The translations under genes were made by a program, and so were the position numbers. The notes beneath the pieces are model-generated. The model did not search any database. It saw only the letters and a program-made list of their open reading frames with translations, and was not told where the DNA came from. A DNA stretch of 64,000 nt from an uncultured Paracoccaceae bacterium. GTDB taxonomy: Bacteria; Pseudomonadota; Alphaproteobacteria; Rhodobacterales; Rhodobacteraceae. Below are positions 42,638-53,621 of the stretch, piece after piece. The DNA is taken from NCBI GenBank assembly GCA_947494675.1, contig CANLVP010000002.1, positions 682,001-746,000 of the forward strand, written 5' to 3'. Every line of letters begins with the position of its first letter. Within the stretch, counting starts at the first letter, position 1.

Positions 42638-43888
42638 ATGAATATCCTCCAAATCACGTCGCTGCTGATCGTCCTTGCTGGGGCTTTTGGGGCCATCAAC
42701 TACCTCTACCTGCGCCTGCCCCCCGCCATCGGCATCCTTGTCGTGGCGCTGCTGGCCTCTTTTGCGGTCATGGGGCTCGACCTGATCCTGCCCGCGCTTG
42801 GCGTCGCCGACATCGTGCGCGCCACCGTGCTCGAGATCGAATTCTCCGATGCCCTTTTGGAAGGCATGTTGGGCCTGCTGCTCTTTGCCGGGGCCCTACA
42901 CGTCAAACTGGGTGATCTGCGCCGCGAATGGTTGCCCGTGGTCCTGATGGCCACGATTGGCATCGCGCTGTCGACCACCCTCGTGGGCTATGCGTTTTCC
43001 TGGGTCACCGGCATGCCGCTGCTGATCGCGCTGGTCTTTGGATCACTGATTAGCCCCACGGACCCGGTCGCCGTTTTGGGCGTGCTGCGCGCGGCGAACC
43101 TGCCCAAATCGCTGGAAACCAAGATCGCGGGTGAGAGCCTGTTTAACGACGGCGTCGGCTATGTGGTCTTTCTGGTGCTCGTCGGCCTCGCCTTTCCCCA
43201 TGGCGACGACCACGGCTCTGGCCTTGCGGGGGCCGCGCAGCTGTTTTTGCAAGAGGCATTGGGCGGCGCAATCCTTGGCATCGTGCTGGGCTGGCTCACC
43301 TTCCGGGTCATGCGCCGAATTGACGACTACAGCCTTGAGGTGCTGATCACCCTCGGCCTTGCATTCGGCGGCTACGAACTGGCCGTGTGGCTGCATGTCT
43401 CGGCCCCGATCATGGCCGTTTGCGCCGGGCTTTTGATCGGCGATGTCGGCACCAAATACGGCATGTCAGAGGTGACGCGCCAATACGTCGACGGCTTTTG
43501 GAAGCTCATTGATGAAATCCTCAACGCCGTGCTGTTCCTGATGATCGGGGTCGAGGTTTTCGCCATCGCCTTCAACTTTGACACCCTCAGTGCAGGCATT
43601 GCTGCCATCTTCATTGCCCTTCTGGGCCGTCTTGCGGCCGTGGCTGTCCCGATCACCCTGCTGCGCCCCTTCCGCAGTTTCAGCACAGGTGTCACGCCGA
43701 TTATGACATGGGGCGGGCTCAAGGGCGGGATCTCTGTCGCACTTGCCCTGTCGCTGCCGGACAGCGAATGGAAACCACTGATCTTGACCGCGACCTATGT
43801 CGTGGTGATCTTTTCGATCATCGTCCAAGGCCTAACCGTCGCCCCCCTCGCCGCCCGGCTGACCCGCAATAAGGATACTGCGTCGTGA
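42638..43888 (+). CDS. Na+/H+ (cation/proton) antiporter, CPA1/NhaP type
   Basis: A 416-aa inner-membrane antiporter with about twelve helices. SLISPTDPVAVLGVLRAANL near residue 136 and GESLFNDGVGYVVFLVL near 165 hold the family's TDP and ND motifs that bind the cation. The protein is short, without the long cytosolic tail of eukaryotic NHEs. It exchanges sodium or potassium for protons, as expected in a marine bacterium. The stop overlaps the GTG start of the PhzF-like gene. Confidence 0.92.
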   Translation: MNILQITSLLIVLAGAFGAINYLYLRLPPAIGILVVALLASFAVMGLDLILPALGVADIVRATVLEIEFSDALLEGMLGLLLFAGALHVKLGDLRREWLPVVLMATIGIALSTTLVGYAFSWVTGMPLLIALVFGSLISPTDPVAVLGVLRAANLPKSLETKIAGESLFNDGVGYVVFLVLVGLAFPHGDDHGSGLAGAAQLFLQEALGGAILGIVLGWLTFRVMRRIDDYSLEVLITLGLAFGGYELAVWLHVSAPIMAVCAGLLIGDVGTKYGMSEVTRQYVDGFWKLIDEILNAVLFLMIGVEVFAIAFNFDTLSAGIAAIFIALLGRLAAVAVPITLLRPFRSFSTGVTPIMTWGGLKGGISVALALSLPDSEWKPLILTATYVVVIFSIIVQGLTVAPLAARLTRNKDTAS

Positions 43889-44733
43889 CCAAATACTACG
43901 TCTATGATGTCTTCACCGACCGCCCGTTTTCCGGCAACCAGCTTGCCATTTTCCCCGACGCGGCGGGCCTGCAAGAGGATCAGCTTCAGGCGATCACCAA
44001 AGAGTTCAACTTCTCTGAGACCACGTTCGTCTATCCGCCAAGTGACCCCGCAAACACTGCCCGCGTGCGCATCTTTACCCCTACGCATGAAGTTCCCTTT
44101 GCGGGCCATCCCACCATCGGCACCGCCATCGCGCTGTTCGATCTGGGGCGCGGTGCAGATCAGGTGTTGGAACTTGGCGTCGGTAACCTGCCCTGCAAGG
44201 TCACGCCACAGGGTGCCAGCTTTGTCACCTCCGCCCCGTTGGAGCGTTTGTCCCACCCCGACCCCGCGCTTGTGGCTCGCGCGCTTGGCCTTGCGGTCGA
44301 GGCGATTGATCTGTCGGTGCATGTGCCGGTGCAAGCCTCGCTTGGCCTCCCATTTGTCATTGTGCAACTGACCGACCGCGCAACATTGGCCCGGTGCCAA
44401 TCCGACATCGCCGCCTGCCGTGAAGGCGCGCAGCGCCACCCCGCAGGCATGGATTTTTCGATCTTTGCCTATGTGCGCGACGGATCACAGGTCGACGCCC
44501 GCATGTTCGCCCCGCTTGACGACATGCCAGAAGACCCCGCCACGGGCAGCGCCTCGGCCACCCTCGCCGCACTCTTGCAATCGGACCTTCGCCAGCACCA
44601 GACCCTGCACATCACACAGGGCGAGGATATGGGCCGCCCGTCCCGGATCACCGCGGAAACCTTTGGCGATCCGGCACAGGTCCGCATCAGCGGTCAGGCC
44701 GTCATGGTGATGGAAGGCGATTTGCGCATCTAG
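43885..44733 (+). CDS. PhzF family isomerase-like protein
   Basis: A 282-aa two-domain hot-dog-like protein of the PhzF family. FSGNQLAIFPDAAGL, EFNFSETTFVYPP with the likely catalytic glutamate, VPFAGHPTIGTAIALF and EDPATGSASATLAALL are all present. Although named for phenazine synthesis, chromosomal members act as isomerases or epimerases of unknown substrate, and no phz genes are near. It starts with GTG overlapping the antiporter stop, so it is co-transcribed. It is convergent with the DUF533 gene and shares 4 bases with it. Confidence 0.9.
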   Translation: MTKYYVYDVFTDRPFSGNQLAIFPDAAGLQEDQLQAITKEFNFSETTFVYPPSDPANTARVRIFTPTHEVPFAGHPTIGTAIALFDLGRGADQVLELGVGNLPCKVTPQGASFVTSAPLERLSHPDPALVARALGLAVEAIDLSVHVPVQASLGLPFVIVQLTDRATLARCQSDIAACREGAQRHPAGMDFSIFAYVRDGSQVDARMFAPLDDMPEDPATGSASATLAALLQSDLRQHQTLHITQGEDMGRPSRITAETFGDPAQVRISGQAVMVMEGDLRI

Positions 44734-45551
44734 CGATAGATGCGCGGCACACCCAATTTATCATGCACCGCATTGACAGCAGCGGGTTGAATCCGCAGTT
44801 CTGACGCCAAATCGTGGAGATATTTCGCCTCTTCCTGGCTATCCAGATCGATGCCCAGCACCGACATCATATATACCTGCCGTTCCATCCCCTGCGGGAC
44901 GGCATTGGCCAGACCTTGCACGTCAATCGGCTTTTGCAGCTCACGATTGACGAAATTCCGCTCTGCGTCGCTCACATCGCCCAGCTTGTCCATGATCTTG
45001 GCCTGCTCGCCCTGATCGAACGTTCCGTCGGATTTCGCGGCCTGCAGCATCGCCGACAGCATCAGGGCCGCAGCGGCCTCTTGATCCTGCGTTGGGGTCT
45101 TGGCCTTTTGTGGTGTGCTGTCGAATTGCGATCCCAGCACTTCGCCCAAACCACCGGACCCGCCACCGCCCAAAGCACCGGCCAAGCCACCCAAGAGTCC
45201 GCCCAAGCCGCCGCCAGCGGCCCCGCCGGTCAAACCACCCAGCAAATCCTCAAGCCCCGCAGGCGCCTGACGCGCGTCACTATCGACGCCGTCGCTGCCT
45301 GCAAATTGATCCAGCAAACCGCCCAGACCGCCCTGCGCCGATCCACCGCCCAGCACGCTGTCCATCATCCCTTCCAACGGATTGCCCGCTTGCGCGTCCG
45401 CCGTCTGGCTGGGCGAATGGGTGCCGCGAAACAGCCCATCCTCGGCCACGCTGCCACTTTGGGTCTGTGACCCGCCCTGCATCATCTTTTGCGCACCCTT
45501 GGCCACAGCTACGCCGATGGCCACCTTGGCCAGTGTTTTCATCAAGCTCAT
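44730..45551 (-). CDS. DUF533 family protein with TerB-like domain
   Basis: A 273-aa protein. A short hydrophobic N-terminus (MKTLAKVAIGVAVAKGAQKM) is followed by a long glycine-rich low-complexity region (about 60-145, GGLGGLLGGLAGALGGGGSG) and a C-terminal helical TerB/DUF533 domain (about 155-265; AALMLSAMLQAAKSDGTFDQ, VYMMSVLGIDLDSQEEAKYL). ATG at 45551 with AAAGGGG upstream is the likely start. The family's function is unknown; association with membranes or tellurite-type stress is suggested elsewhere. It is divergent from fur, 161 bases away. Confidence 0.82.
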   Translation of the reverse strand: MSLMKTLAKVAIGVAVAKGAQKMMQGGSQTQSGSVAEDGLFRGTHSPSQTADAQAGNPLEGMMDSVLGGGSAQGGLGGLLDQFAGSDGVDSDARQAPAGLEDLLGGLTGGAAGGGLGGLLGGLAGALGGGGSGGLGEVLGSQFDSTPQKAKTPTQDQEAAAALMLSAMLQAAKSDGTFDQGEQAKIMDKLGDVSDAERNFVNRELQKPIDVQGLANAVPQGMERQVYMMSVLGIDLDSQEEAKYLHDLASELRIQPAAVNAVHDKLGVPRIYR

Positions 45552-45712
45552 CACAATCCCCTTTGGTTTTCGCCCCTCAGCCTGACAGCCGGCCCCGGCC
45601 CACCAAAGGGGAAAATCGGCACAGCAGCACCAATTCGCCGTCCACCCCATCTGGAAACCGCGTCAATTGCGCTGTATGCCAGCCGCAAGATCGCAAAGAA
45701 CCGAGGCCCCAC

Positions 45713-46123
45713 ATGCCCACTTCCATTTTGTCCCGTTGCGAAGCCGCGGGCCTGCGCATGACCGACCAGCGCCGCACCATCGCGGCCGTGCTGGAAGCGG
45801 CAGATGATCACCCCGATGTGGAAGAGCTGTACAAACGGGCCGCCGACGCGGACCCACGGATTTCGCTCGCCACGGTCTACCGGACCGTCAAGCTTTTGGA
45901 AGAAACCGGCATTCTGGAAAAGCACGAGTTTGGCGATGGCCGCGCACGCTATGAAACCGCAGAGCGCGACCATCACGACCACCTGATCGACATGCAATCA
46001 GGCGAAGTGATCGAATTTCTGGACCCCGAAATCGAGGCCCTTCAGGAAAAGATCGCAGCCAAGCTTGGCTACAAACTGATTGGTCACCGGTTAGAGCTTT
46101 ACGGCACCAAAACCGGCAAATAG
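45713..46123 (+). CDS. fur: Ferric uptake regulator family protein
   Basis: A 136-aa metal-responsive repressor. The winged helix (RMTDQRRTIAAVLEAADDHP, ISLATVYRTVKLLEETGIL) is followed by the metal site HHDHLIDMQSGEVIEF and a dimerisation tail. The C-terminal zinc cysteine pairs of many Fur proteins are absent, as in several alphaproteobacterial Fur/Mur members, so manganese-responsive Mur function is possible. ATG at 45713 has GAGG upstream. It is followed by about 200 bases without a gene. Confidence 0.9.
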   Translation: MPTSILSRCEAAGLRMTDQRRTIAAVLEAADDHPDVEELYKRAADADPRISLATVYRTVKLLEETGILEKHEFGDGRARYETAERDHHDHLIDMQSGEVIEFLDPEIEALQEKIAAKLGYKLIGHRLELYGTKTGK

Positions 46124-46336
46124 CGCGTTAACCGGCGATCAGGGTGGCAAAACCCGTTGCTGTCGCCCAACCACACATCAAAACTACAAATTTCATTTTC
46201 GACATCCCCATGTCTGTACAATGCAAGGATCGTCGCAAGCTCTTACGATTCCATCAATGGTGGAAAACCTGACTTCTTTTCATTTTGTACAACTTTCTGT
46301 ATCTCGGCCCCGAACACACACAAGATCGGACACACA

Positions 46337-48530
<2,194 letters not shown>

Positions 48531-48538
48531 GCGCAGTT

Positions 48539-48580
48539 GGGGGCGATGGCTTTACGATTATTCGTCGAATAATCGCCCCC
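48539..48580. terminator. Bidirectional hairpin between enolase and oxidoreductase genes
   Basis: GGGGGCGAT (48539-48547) can pair with ATCGCCCCC (48572-48580); nested inside, GATTATTC and GAATAATC (48556-48563, 48567-48574) form a perfect alternative stem. It ends 3 bases before the convergent stop codon. There is no long T-run, so strength is uncertain. Confidence 0.6.
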
Positions 48581-48583
48581 GCG

Positions 48584-49633
48584 CTAAAACCGTCCCGGAC
48601 GATATGGGCCCAATGTGTTGACCAACTGCCCTGCAAGCACCTCTTGCGCGGCGTATTGCGCCGCAATCGCCGCCAAGGTCACGCCAGAGTGCATGACGCA
48701 GGCATAGACCCCCGGTTCCACGGCCCCGATCACAGGCAAGCCATCCTGCGGCACGGGCCGATAGGCCAGCGCAACCTCTGTCCATTGTAGGTCGTGATGC
48801 GGAAACACCCGCTGCAACCGGATCAACGCCGCATCGGCAATTCTATCCGGTGCCTCGGTGAGGCCCTCTGCCTTATCAGCTTGGTGTCCCACCGTGGTTG
48901 GCATCACCAATCGCCCGTCAGCGTCTTGTTTGATCTCGCCTTCTGGCGTCACCAGGACATGCGCAAGAACGGGTGGCAAAGCTTTGGTTTTCATCAACAA
49001 ACCCGGCCGGCGCAGCATCGGCAGACCAATCAAATCCGCAGCCCCAACGCCTGCGGCAATCACCACCTCATCGGCGGCAATCGCCCCCTGATCAGTCTCA
49101 ACGCCGCTCACCTGACCACCTGCCCGGATCAAACCCGTCACGGCACAGCCCAGAACAGCCCGCGCGCCCAATCCCAAGGCCGCGTGAAACAGCGTATGGT
49201 TCAGTGTGCTGGCATCGGCCACCCCTTCGGCGGCAAAACAAAGGGCGGCATCCGGTGCCGCGACATCAGGTTCCAGCGCAGCAAAGGCGTCCCGATCAAT
49301 CCGCAGCACCGGATAATCCAAGGCCGCAAGATCACCCGCCATCTGATCCAGCGCATCATCCTGCGCCTCATACCACAACGTCCGCTGCCAAGTGATCCCG
49401 CAGCCCGGCAGTTCAGCGTGCAAGGCCCGATGCGCCGCGATCCCTGCCGCGCGTAACCGGTGGTGGGCTGCATCTGCGTAAAAGCTTGCGTTGATCCAGC
49501 CAAAGGACGTGCCGGATGCCCCCGCTGCAGGGCCTGCCCGGTCCACAATCGTCACGCGCGCGCCCGCATGCACCAACCGATACGCCACCGCCGACCCAAT
49601 CAGCCCGGCCCCTACAATCACCACATGTTTCAT
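48584..49633 (-). CDS. FAD-dependent amine/amino-acid oxidoreductase (DadA-like)
   Basis: A 349-aa flavoprotein of the DAO family. The N-terminal dinucleotide fold is HVVIVGAGLIGSAVAYRLVHAG followed by VTIVDRAGPAAGASGTSFGW; the C-terminal substrate/FAD segment is AYRPVPQDGLPVIGAVEPGV then YACVMHSGVTLA, typical of D-amino-acid dehydrogenase and glycine-oxidase-like enzymes. ATG at 49633 is chosen; the longer frame reaches into the divergent cupin gene. The substrate cannot be told from sequence. Confidence 0.88.
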   Translation of the reverse strand: MKHVVIVGAGLIGSAVAYRLVHAGARVTIVDRAGPAAGASGTSFGWINASFYADAAHHRLRAAGIAAHRALHAELPGCGITWQRTLWYEAQDDALDQMAGDLAALDYPVLRIDRDAFAALEPDVAAPDAALCFAAEGVADASTLNHTLFHAALGLGARAVLGCAVTGLIRAGGQVSGVETDQGAIAADEVVIAAGVGAADLIGLPMLRRPGLLMKTKALPPVLAHVLVTPEGEIKQDADGRLVMPTTVGHQADKAEGLTEAPDRIADAALIRLQRVFPHHDLQWTEVALAYRPVPQDGLPVIGAVEPGVYACVMHSGVTLAAIAAQYAAQEVLAGQLVNTLGPYRPGRF

Positions 49634-49685
49634 GACCCCACACTCACCCCATTGCAGCGCCCGCGCAATCCCGTAACCTGCCCCC

Positions 49686-50111
49686 ATGACAGCCGACGAC
49701 ATCATCGCGCAGCTTGACCTGCAACCGCACCCCGAAGGCGGCCACTACCGCCAGACATGGCTCGCCGAAAACGCAGGCCGCCCAACCGGCACCTGTATCT
49801 ACTTCCTGCTCAAAGCAGGCGAGAGCAGCCATTGGCACAAGGTCGATGCCACCGAAATCTGGCTCTACCACGCGGGCGCACCGCTGACTCTGTCGCGCAG
49901 CGCCACCGATGCGGGCCCTGCCACGGACGCGCTGCTTGGCCCTGATCTGGCGAATGGCCAGCACCCGCAGCTGATCGTGCCCGCCAACCACTGGCAAGCT
50001 GCCAGCACCACCGGGGACTTCACCCTTGTCAGCTGCACCGTCTCACCAGGTTTCCTATTTGATACATTCGTCTTGGCCGATGCCGGTTTTGACATTCCGC
50101 GTGTCGGCTAG
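49686..50111 (+). CDS. Cupin-fold DUF985 family protein
   Basis: A 141-aa single cupin barrel of the DUF985 family. LQPHPEGGHYRQTWLAE is the conserved start, SSHWHKVDATEIWLYHAG holds the metal-type histidines and glutamate, and LVSCTVSPGFLFDTFVLAD is the family end. The function is unknown; sugar epimerase-like relationships have been noted. It is divergent from the flavoprotein gene with about 50 bases between. Confidence 0.88.
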   Translation: MTADDIIAQLDLQPHPEGGHYRQTWLAENAGRPTGTCIYFLLKAGESSHWHKVDATEIWLYHAGAPLTLSRSATDAGPATDALLGPDLANGQHPQLIVPANHWQAASTTGDFTLVSCTVSPGFLFDTFVLADAGFDIPRVG

Positions 50112-50171
50112 ACGGCTGGACAAGGGCGCAACCCCCTCCTAGTCAGACGCCATGACAGCGCGGCCCTTCAT

Positions 50172-50876
50172 ATGAACGATATCCTTGATGGATTGATCGC
50201 GGCCTTTTGGCTGGTGGTGACGTTGGACGCCGATCTGCTGGATATCAGCCTGCGGTCGCTGCACGTCAGCCTGTCCGCCCTGCTGATCGCCAGTGTCATC
50301 GCCATCCCGCTTGGCACCGCCCTGGCCGTGCAACGGTTCCGCTTTCGCCGCTTTGTGATCGCGGTTTTGAACGCGCTCATGGGCCTGCCGCCCGTCGTAG
50401 TGGGGCTGATCGTCTATATCCTGCTGTCGCGGTCTGGCCCCTTTGGCGTGCTGGGCCTGCTCTTTACCCCCACCGCCATGATCATCGCGCAGGTAATCAT
50501 CATCACGCCGCTCATCGCCTCGATCACCCACCAAGCGATGCGAGAGCTTTGGGCCGAGTACCATGACCTGCTGATCTCGCTGAACACCACGAAACGTCAA
50601 CGGATCATGACCCTGATCGTCGATGGCAGGCGGGCGCTGCTGACCGCGGCCCTCGCCGGGTTTGGCCGCGCAATTGGTGAGGTCGGCGCGATCATGATCG
50701 TCGGCGGCAATATCGACAACGCCACCCGCGTGCTTACCACCGCCATCGCGCTGGAAACCGGCAAAGGCGATTTTGCCCTGGCCCTCGCCCTTGGCTTTGT
50801 GCTGATCGGTCTGGCGCTGGCCGTAAACCTCGCGATCCACTGGCTTTCGGGTACCGAACGCAGGGGGCGCTGGTGA
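50172..50876 (+). CDS. tupB: Tungstate ABC transporter permease
   Basis: A 234-aa inner-membrane permease with about five helices. The cytoplasmic EAA-type loop contains GLPPVVVGLIVYILLSRSGP early and the interaction loop RQRIMTLIVDGRRALLTAAL then GFGRAIGEVGAIMIVGGNID, matching TupB/WtpB. It forms the channel for tungstate (possibly molybdate or vanadate). A 7-codon upstream frame (ATG at 50153) ends across the tupB ATG and could couple translation. It is first of tupB-tupC-tupA. Confidence 0.9.
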   Translation: MNDILDGLIAAFWLVVTLDADLLDISLRSLHVSLSALLIASVIAIPLGTALAVQRFRFRRFVIAVLNALMGLPPVVVGLIVYILLSRSGPFGVLGLLFTPTAMIIAQVIIITPLIASITHQAMRELWAEYHDLLISLNTTKRQRIMTLIVDGRRALLTAALAGFGRAIGEVGAIMIVGGNIDNATRVLTTAIALETGKGDFALALALGFVLIGLALAVNLAIHWLSGTERRGRW

Positions 50877-51565
50877 TGCTCCCACTTCGCACCAAAGGCC
50901 TGACCGTGCGCCGCAAGAGCCAGCACCTGCTTGGTCCAATTGACCTGACGCTGGATGGCGCGGGCATCACTGTTGTGATGGGGCCAAATGGGTCGGGCAA
51001 GACCACGCTCTTGCGCGCGCTGCATGGCATTGAACGGCTGTCAGGCGGCACAATCGACTGGGCCTGCCCGGCCGCAGAGGCGCATCGCCACCAGTCCTTT
51101 GTCTTTCAAACACCGATCCTGCTGCGCCGCACAGTGGCGGGCAACCTGCGCTACCCGCTTGACCTCATCCGCGCGCCCGACCGCACCGCCCTTGTGGCAG
51201 ACTGGGCCGCGCGCGCCGGGCTGTCGGACAAACTGCAACTGCAAGCCGCGCGCCTGTCGGGGGGCGAACGGCAAAAACTCGCCCTCGCCCGCGCCCTGAT
51301 CACCGCGCCAAAGGTACTGTTCCTTGATGAACCCTGCGCCAGCCTCGATGGTGCCGCCACCCGCGCGATTGAGGCGCTGCTGCACGACGCCGCCCAATCG
51401 GGCACCCGCATCGTGATCGCCACCCACGACATGGGACAGGCCCGCCGCCTTGCCAGCGACGCGATCTTCCTTGTGGGCGGGAAAATCGCCGAGATTGGCC
51501 CCGGCATCCTCAGCAAACCCGAAACCCCGGCCCTGCAGGCCTTTTTGCGGGGGGACATCTTATGA
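50876..51565 (+). CDS. tupC: Tungstate ABC transporter ATP-binding protein
   Basis: A 229-aa ABC ATPase energising the importer. Walker A is MGPNGSGKTTLLRAL, the signature ARLSGGERQKLALARAL, Walker B VLFLDEPCASLDG, and the switch histidine VIATHDMGQAR. ATG at 50876 overlaps the tupB stop (TGATG); a GTG one codon earlier is equally possible. It has no C-terminal anion-binding TOBE domain like that of ModC, consistent with TupC. The stop overlaps the tupA start (ATGA). Confidence 0.92.
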   Translation: MLPLRTKGLTVRRKSQHLLGPIDLTLDGAGITVVMGPNGSGKTTLLRALHGIERLSGGTIDWACPAAEAHRHQSFVFQTPILLRRTVAGNLRYPLDLIRAPDRTALVADWAARAGLSDKLQLQAARLSGGERQKLALARALITAPKVLFLDEPCASLDGAATRAIEALLHDAAQSGTRIVIATHDMGQARRLASDAIFLVGGKIAEIGPGILSKPETPALQAFLRGDIL

Positions 51566-52341
51566 AAACGATCCTCGCCTTGCTCACGCTCTTTTGGGCC
51601 ACGACAAGCGCCGCCGAAACCCTCAGGCTCGCTGTCACCACCTCCTTTGAAAATTCCGGTCTGGCCGATATGCTCTTGCCCGCGTTCAAGGCCGACACCG
51701 GGATCACCGTGCAACTGCTGGTCGTGGGCACCGGCCAAGCCCTGCGTCTTGGTCAGGCTGGCGACGTGGACGCGGTGCTGGTCCATGCCAAAACGGCAGA
51801 GGAGGCCTTTGTCGCCGCAGGCCACGCCACTCACCGGCGCGAAGTCATGTACAACGATTTTGTCCTGATCGGTCCGGCCACTGATCCTGCGAACATCCGG
51901 TCCGCCCCATCGGCCACCGACGCGATGACACGCATCGCCCAGACCCAAGCCCCCTTCGTCAGCCGTGGCGACGACAGCGGCACCCATAAAGCAGAGCTGG
52001 CGCTTTGGCCCGAGCCGCCCGCAGGCGATTGGTATCTCGAATCTGGGTCCGGCATGGGCGCGGCGCTGAACACCGCCGCTGGTCTGAACGCCTATATCCT
52101 ATCGGATCGCGCAAGCTGGCTCACCTTTGGCAATCCGGGAACGCTCGCGCTGCTGTTTGAGGGCGATCCGGTTTTACACAATCAATACAGTCTCTTACCG
52201 ATCAATCCTGATCGCCACCCGCATGTGCGCGCCGATCTTGTGACGACGCTGGAGGCCTGGCTGACCAGCCCAAGCGCCGCCGCGCTGATCGACGGCTACA
52301 CCCTCAACGGCGCGCAACTTTTCACGTTCAATGCGCGCTAA
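51562..52341 (+). CDS. tupA: Tungstate-binding periplasmic protein
   Basis: A 259-aa substrate-binding protein with a signal peptide (about 1-19, ending TSAAE). LRLAVTTSFENSGLADMLLP, VVGTGQALRLGQAGDVDAVL and the FVSRGDDSGTHKAELALW motif are characteristic of TupA-type tungstate binding and place the oxyanion contacts. It delivers tungstate to TupBC. Tungsten would serve tungsten- or molybdenum-dependent formate dehydrogenases or aldehyde oxidoreductases elsewhere in the genome. It is convergent with the AIM24-like gene. Confidence 0.92.
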   Translation: MKTILALLTLFWATTSAAETLRLAVTTSFENSGLADMLLPAFKADTGITVQLLVVGTGQALRLGQAGDVDAVLVHAKTAEEAFVAAGHATHRREVMYNDFVLIGPATDPANIRSAPSATDAMTRIAQTQAPFVSRGDDSGTHKAELALWPEPPAGDWYLESGSGMGAALNTAAGLNAYILSDRASWLTFGNPGTLALLFEGDPVLHNQYSLLPINPDRHPHVRADLVTTLEAWLTSPSAAALIDGYTLNGAQLFTFNAR

Positions 52342-52347
52342 ACCGCC

Positions 52348-53127
52348 CTAGCGGTCCCCAAACATATCGCCCAGACCACCCAGCACGGACCCTTCGCCTT
52401 TGCCACCACCAGCGGCCTGCAAGACCCGGTTGGCCAACCGCGAGAACGGCAGCGATTGCAGATAGACGGTCCCCGGCCCGTGCAGCGTGGCGATAAAGAT
52501 CCCCTCACCGCCAAAGACCATGGATTTGAGGTTCCCGGCCCGCTCAATATTGTAATCCACCGTGCTGGAACAGGCCGCAAAACAGCCCGTATCGACGCGC
52601 AGGGTCTCGCCCGCCGCAAGCTCGCGCTTGATCACCGTGCCGCCCACATGGATGAAGGCCATGCCATCGCCGCGCAACCGCTGCATGATAAAGCCTTCGC
52701 CGCCAAAGAACCCCGCCCCGAGTTTGCGCTGAAACGCGATGTCGGTGGTGGTGCCAAAGGCCGCACAGAGAAACGCATCTTTCTGGCAAATCAGCTCTTC
52801 ACCTACCGTCGCCATATCCACCGGGATGATCTTGCCGGGGTAAGGTGCTGCAAAGGCCACCCGACGCTTGCCTTGGCCTGCATTGCTGAAGTGCGTGAGG
52901 AAAATCGATTCCCCCGTCAGCACCCGCTTGCCCACATTCATCAGCGCCCCCATGACGCCCGATGACGGCGTGGTGCCATCGCCCATCTTGGTGTCAAAAG
53001 CGATGCCGTCTTCCATGTAGTTCATCGCCCCCGCTTCCGCGATCAGCTTTTCGCCGGGGTCCAGTTCCACCTCAACGATCTGCATATCATCGCCGAAAAT
53101 CTCATAATCTACTTCGTGGCACCGCAT
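52348..53127 (-). CDS. AIM24/TIGR00266 family protein
   Basis: A 259-aa beta-rich protein of the TIGR00266/AIM24 family. [21 protein letters not shown] opens the first repeat, [20 protein letters not shown] is the conserved central block, and a flexible glycine-rich tail ends in GLGDMFGDR. The fold resembles TRAP/AIM24-type trimers; cellular function in bacteria is unknown. ATG at 53127 has AAAAGGA upstream. It is monocistronic. Upstream lies the repeat cluster that terminates nrdJ transcription. Confidence 0.88.
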   Translation of the reverse strand: MRCHEVDYEIFGDDMQIVEVELDPGEKLIAEAGAMNYMEDGIAFDTKMGDGTTPSSGVMGALMNVGKRVLTGESIFLTHFSNAGQGKRRVAFAAPYPGKIIPVDMATVGEELICQKDAFLCAAFGTTTDIAFQRKLGAGFFGGEGFIMQRLRGDGMAFIHVGGTVIKRELAAGETLRVDTGCFAACSSTVDYNIERAGNLKSMVFGGEGIFIATLHGPGTVYLQSLPFSRLANRVLQAAGGGKGEGSVLGGLGDMFGDR

Positions 53128-53204
53128 GGAATGTTTCCTTTTCAAATGACCTGCCTTCAACCTAGGAAGCCGGCCTGTTGATTACAAAAGAAAAAGGGGG
53201 GACC

Positions 53205-53432
53205 CCCGCGGGCGCAGCGCGCCTGCGGTCCAAGGACAGAGCGATTTGCGCAGCAAATGGCGGAGTCCGCCTTTCAACCCGAACCGACATAAAAAAGGGG
53301 GCGACCAAATGGCCGCCCCTTAATTTCGTTGATCTCCCGCGGGCGCACCGCGCCTGCGGTCCAAGGACAGAGTGATTTGCGCAGCAAATGGCGGAGTCCG
53401 CCTTACAACCCAAACCGACATAAAAAAGGGGG
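53205..53432 (-). repeat. Tandem pair of about 97-bp direct repeats downstream of nrdJ
   Basis: Copies at 53205-53301 and 53336-53432 (offset 131) are nearly identical, differing at only a few positions. On the minus strand each begins with a terminator T-run and contains short palindromes, GGCGGACTCCGCC and ATTTGCTGCGCAAAT, then a CGCAGGCGCG-type end. A G-run/C-run remnant at 53196-53207 suggests a third partial copy. Such mosaic hairpin repeats recur in Rhodobacteraceae intergenic DNA (recollection, not searched). Confidence 0.85.
53291..53319 (-). terminator. Second minus-strand terminator behind nrdJ
   Basis: On the minus strand GGGGCGGCC pairs with GGTCGCCCC (one G-U wobble) around ATTT and is followed by a run of six T. 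It belongs to the inner copy of the repeat pair. Confidence 0.75.
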
Positions 53433-53448
53433 AACCGAAGTTCCCCCT
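53421..53448 (-). terminator. First minus-strand terminator behind nrdJ
   Basis: On the minus strand AGGGGGAAC pairs perfectly with GTTCCCCCT around a TTCG tetraloop and is followed by six T. It lies about 175 bases after the nrdJ stop and is a textbook intrinsic terminator. Confidence 0.88.
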
Positions 53449-53621
53449 GAGTTTCGCTGATCAGGCTCGTGTTTATGTACCGCCCGGTTTATTGCCTGCG
53501 GCCCGATCCGCGCCGAAGGTGACCTCAGCCACCTTGGGTTCCCGGTGTCCCCAACGGGGGCACCGCGGCGGGGTAAGCGGTTTTCGCAGAAAACTGCGGC
53601 CCGCCACCTCGCCGTATCTCT
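53449..53621 (-). other. Structured 3' untranslated region of nrdJ
   Basis: No gene is supported. Three hairpins are visible between the nrdJ stop and its terminator: AAGGTG with CACCTT (53516-53535), CGGTGTCCCC with GGGGGCACCG (53543-53565) and GCGGTTTT with AAAACTGC (53577-53597). They may stabilise the transcript or form part of a small RNA. Confidence 0.5.

Noticed and set aside
50112-50171. Molybdenum/tungsten cofactor riboswitch before tupB
   Set aside because: Only about 60 bases are available, too short for the known structure.
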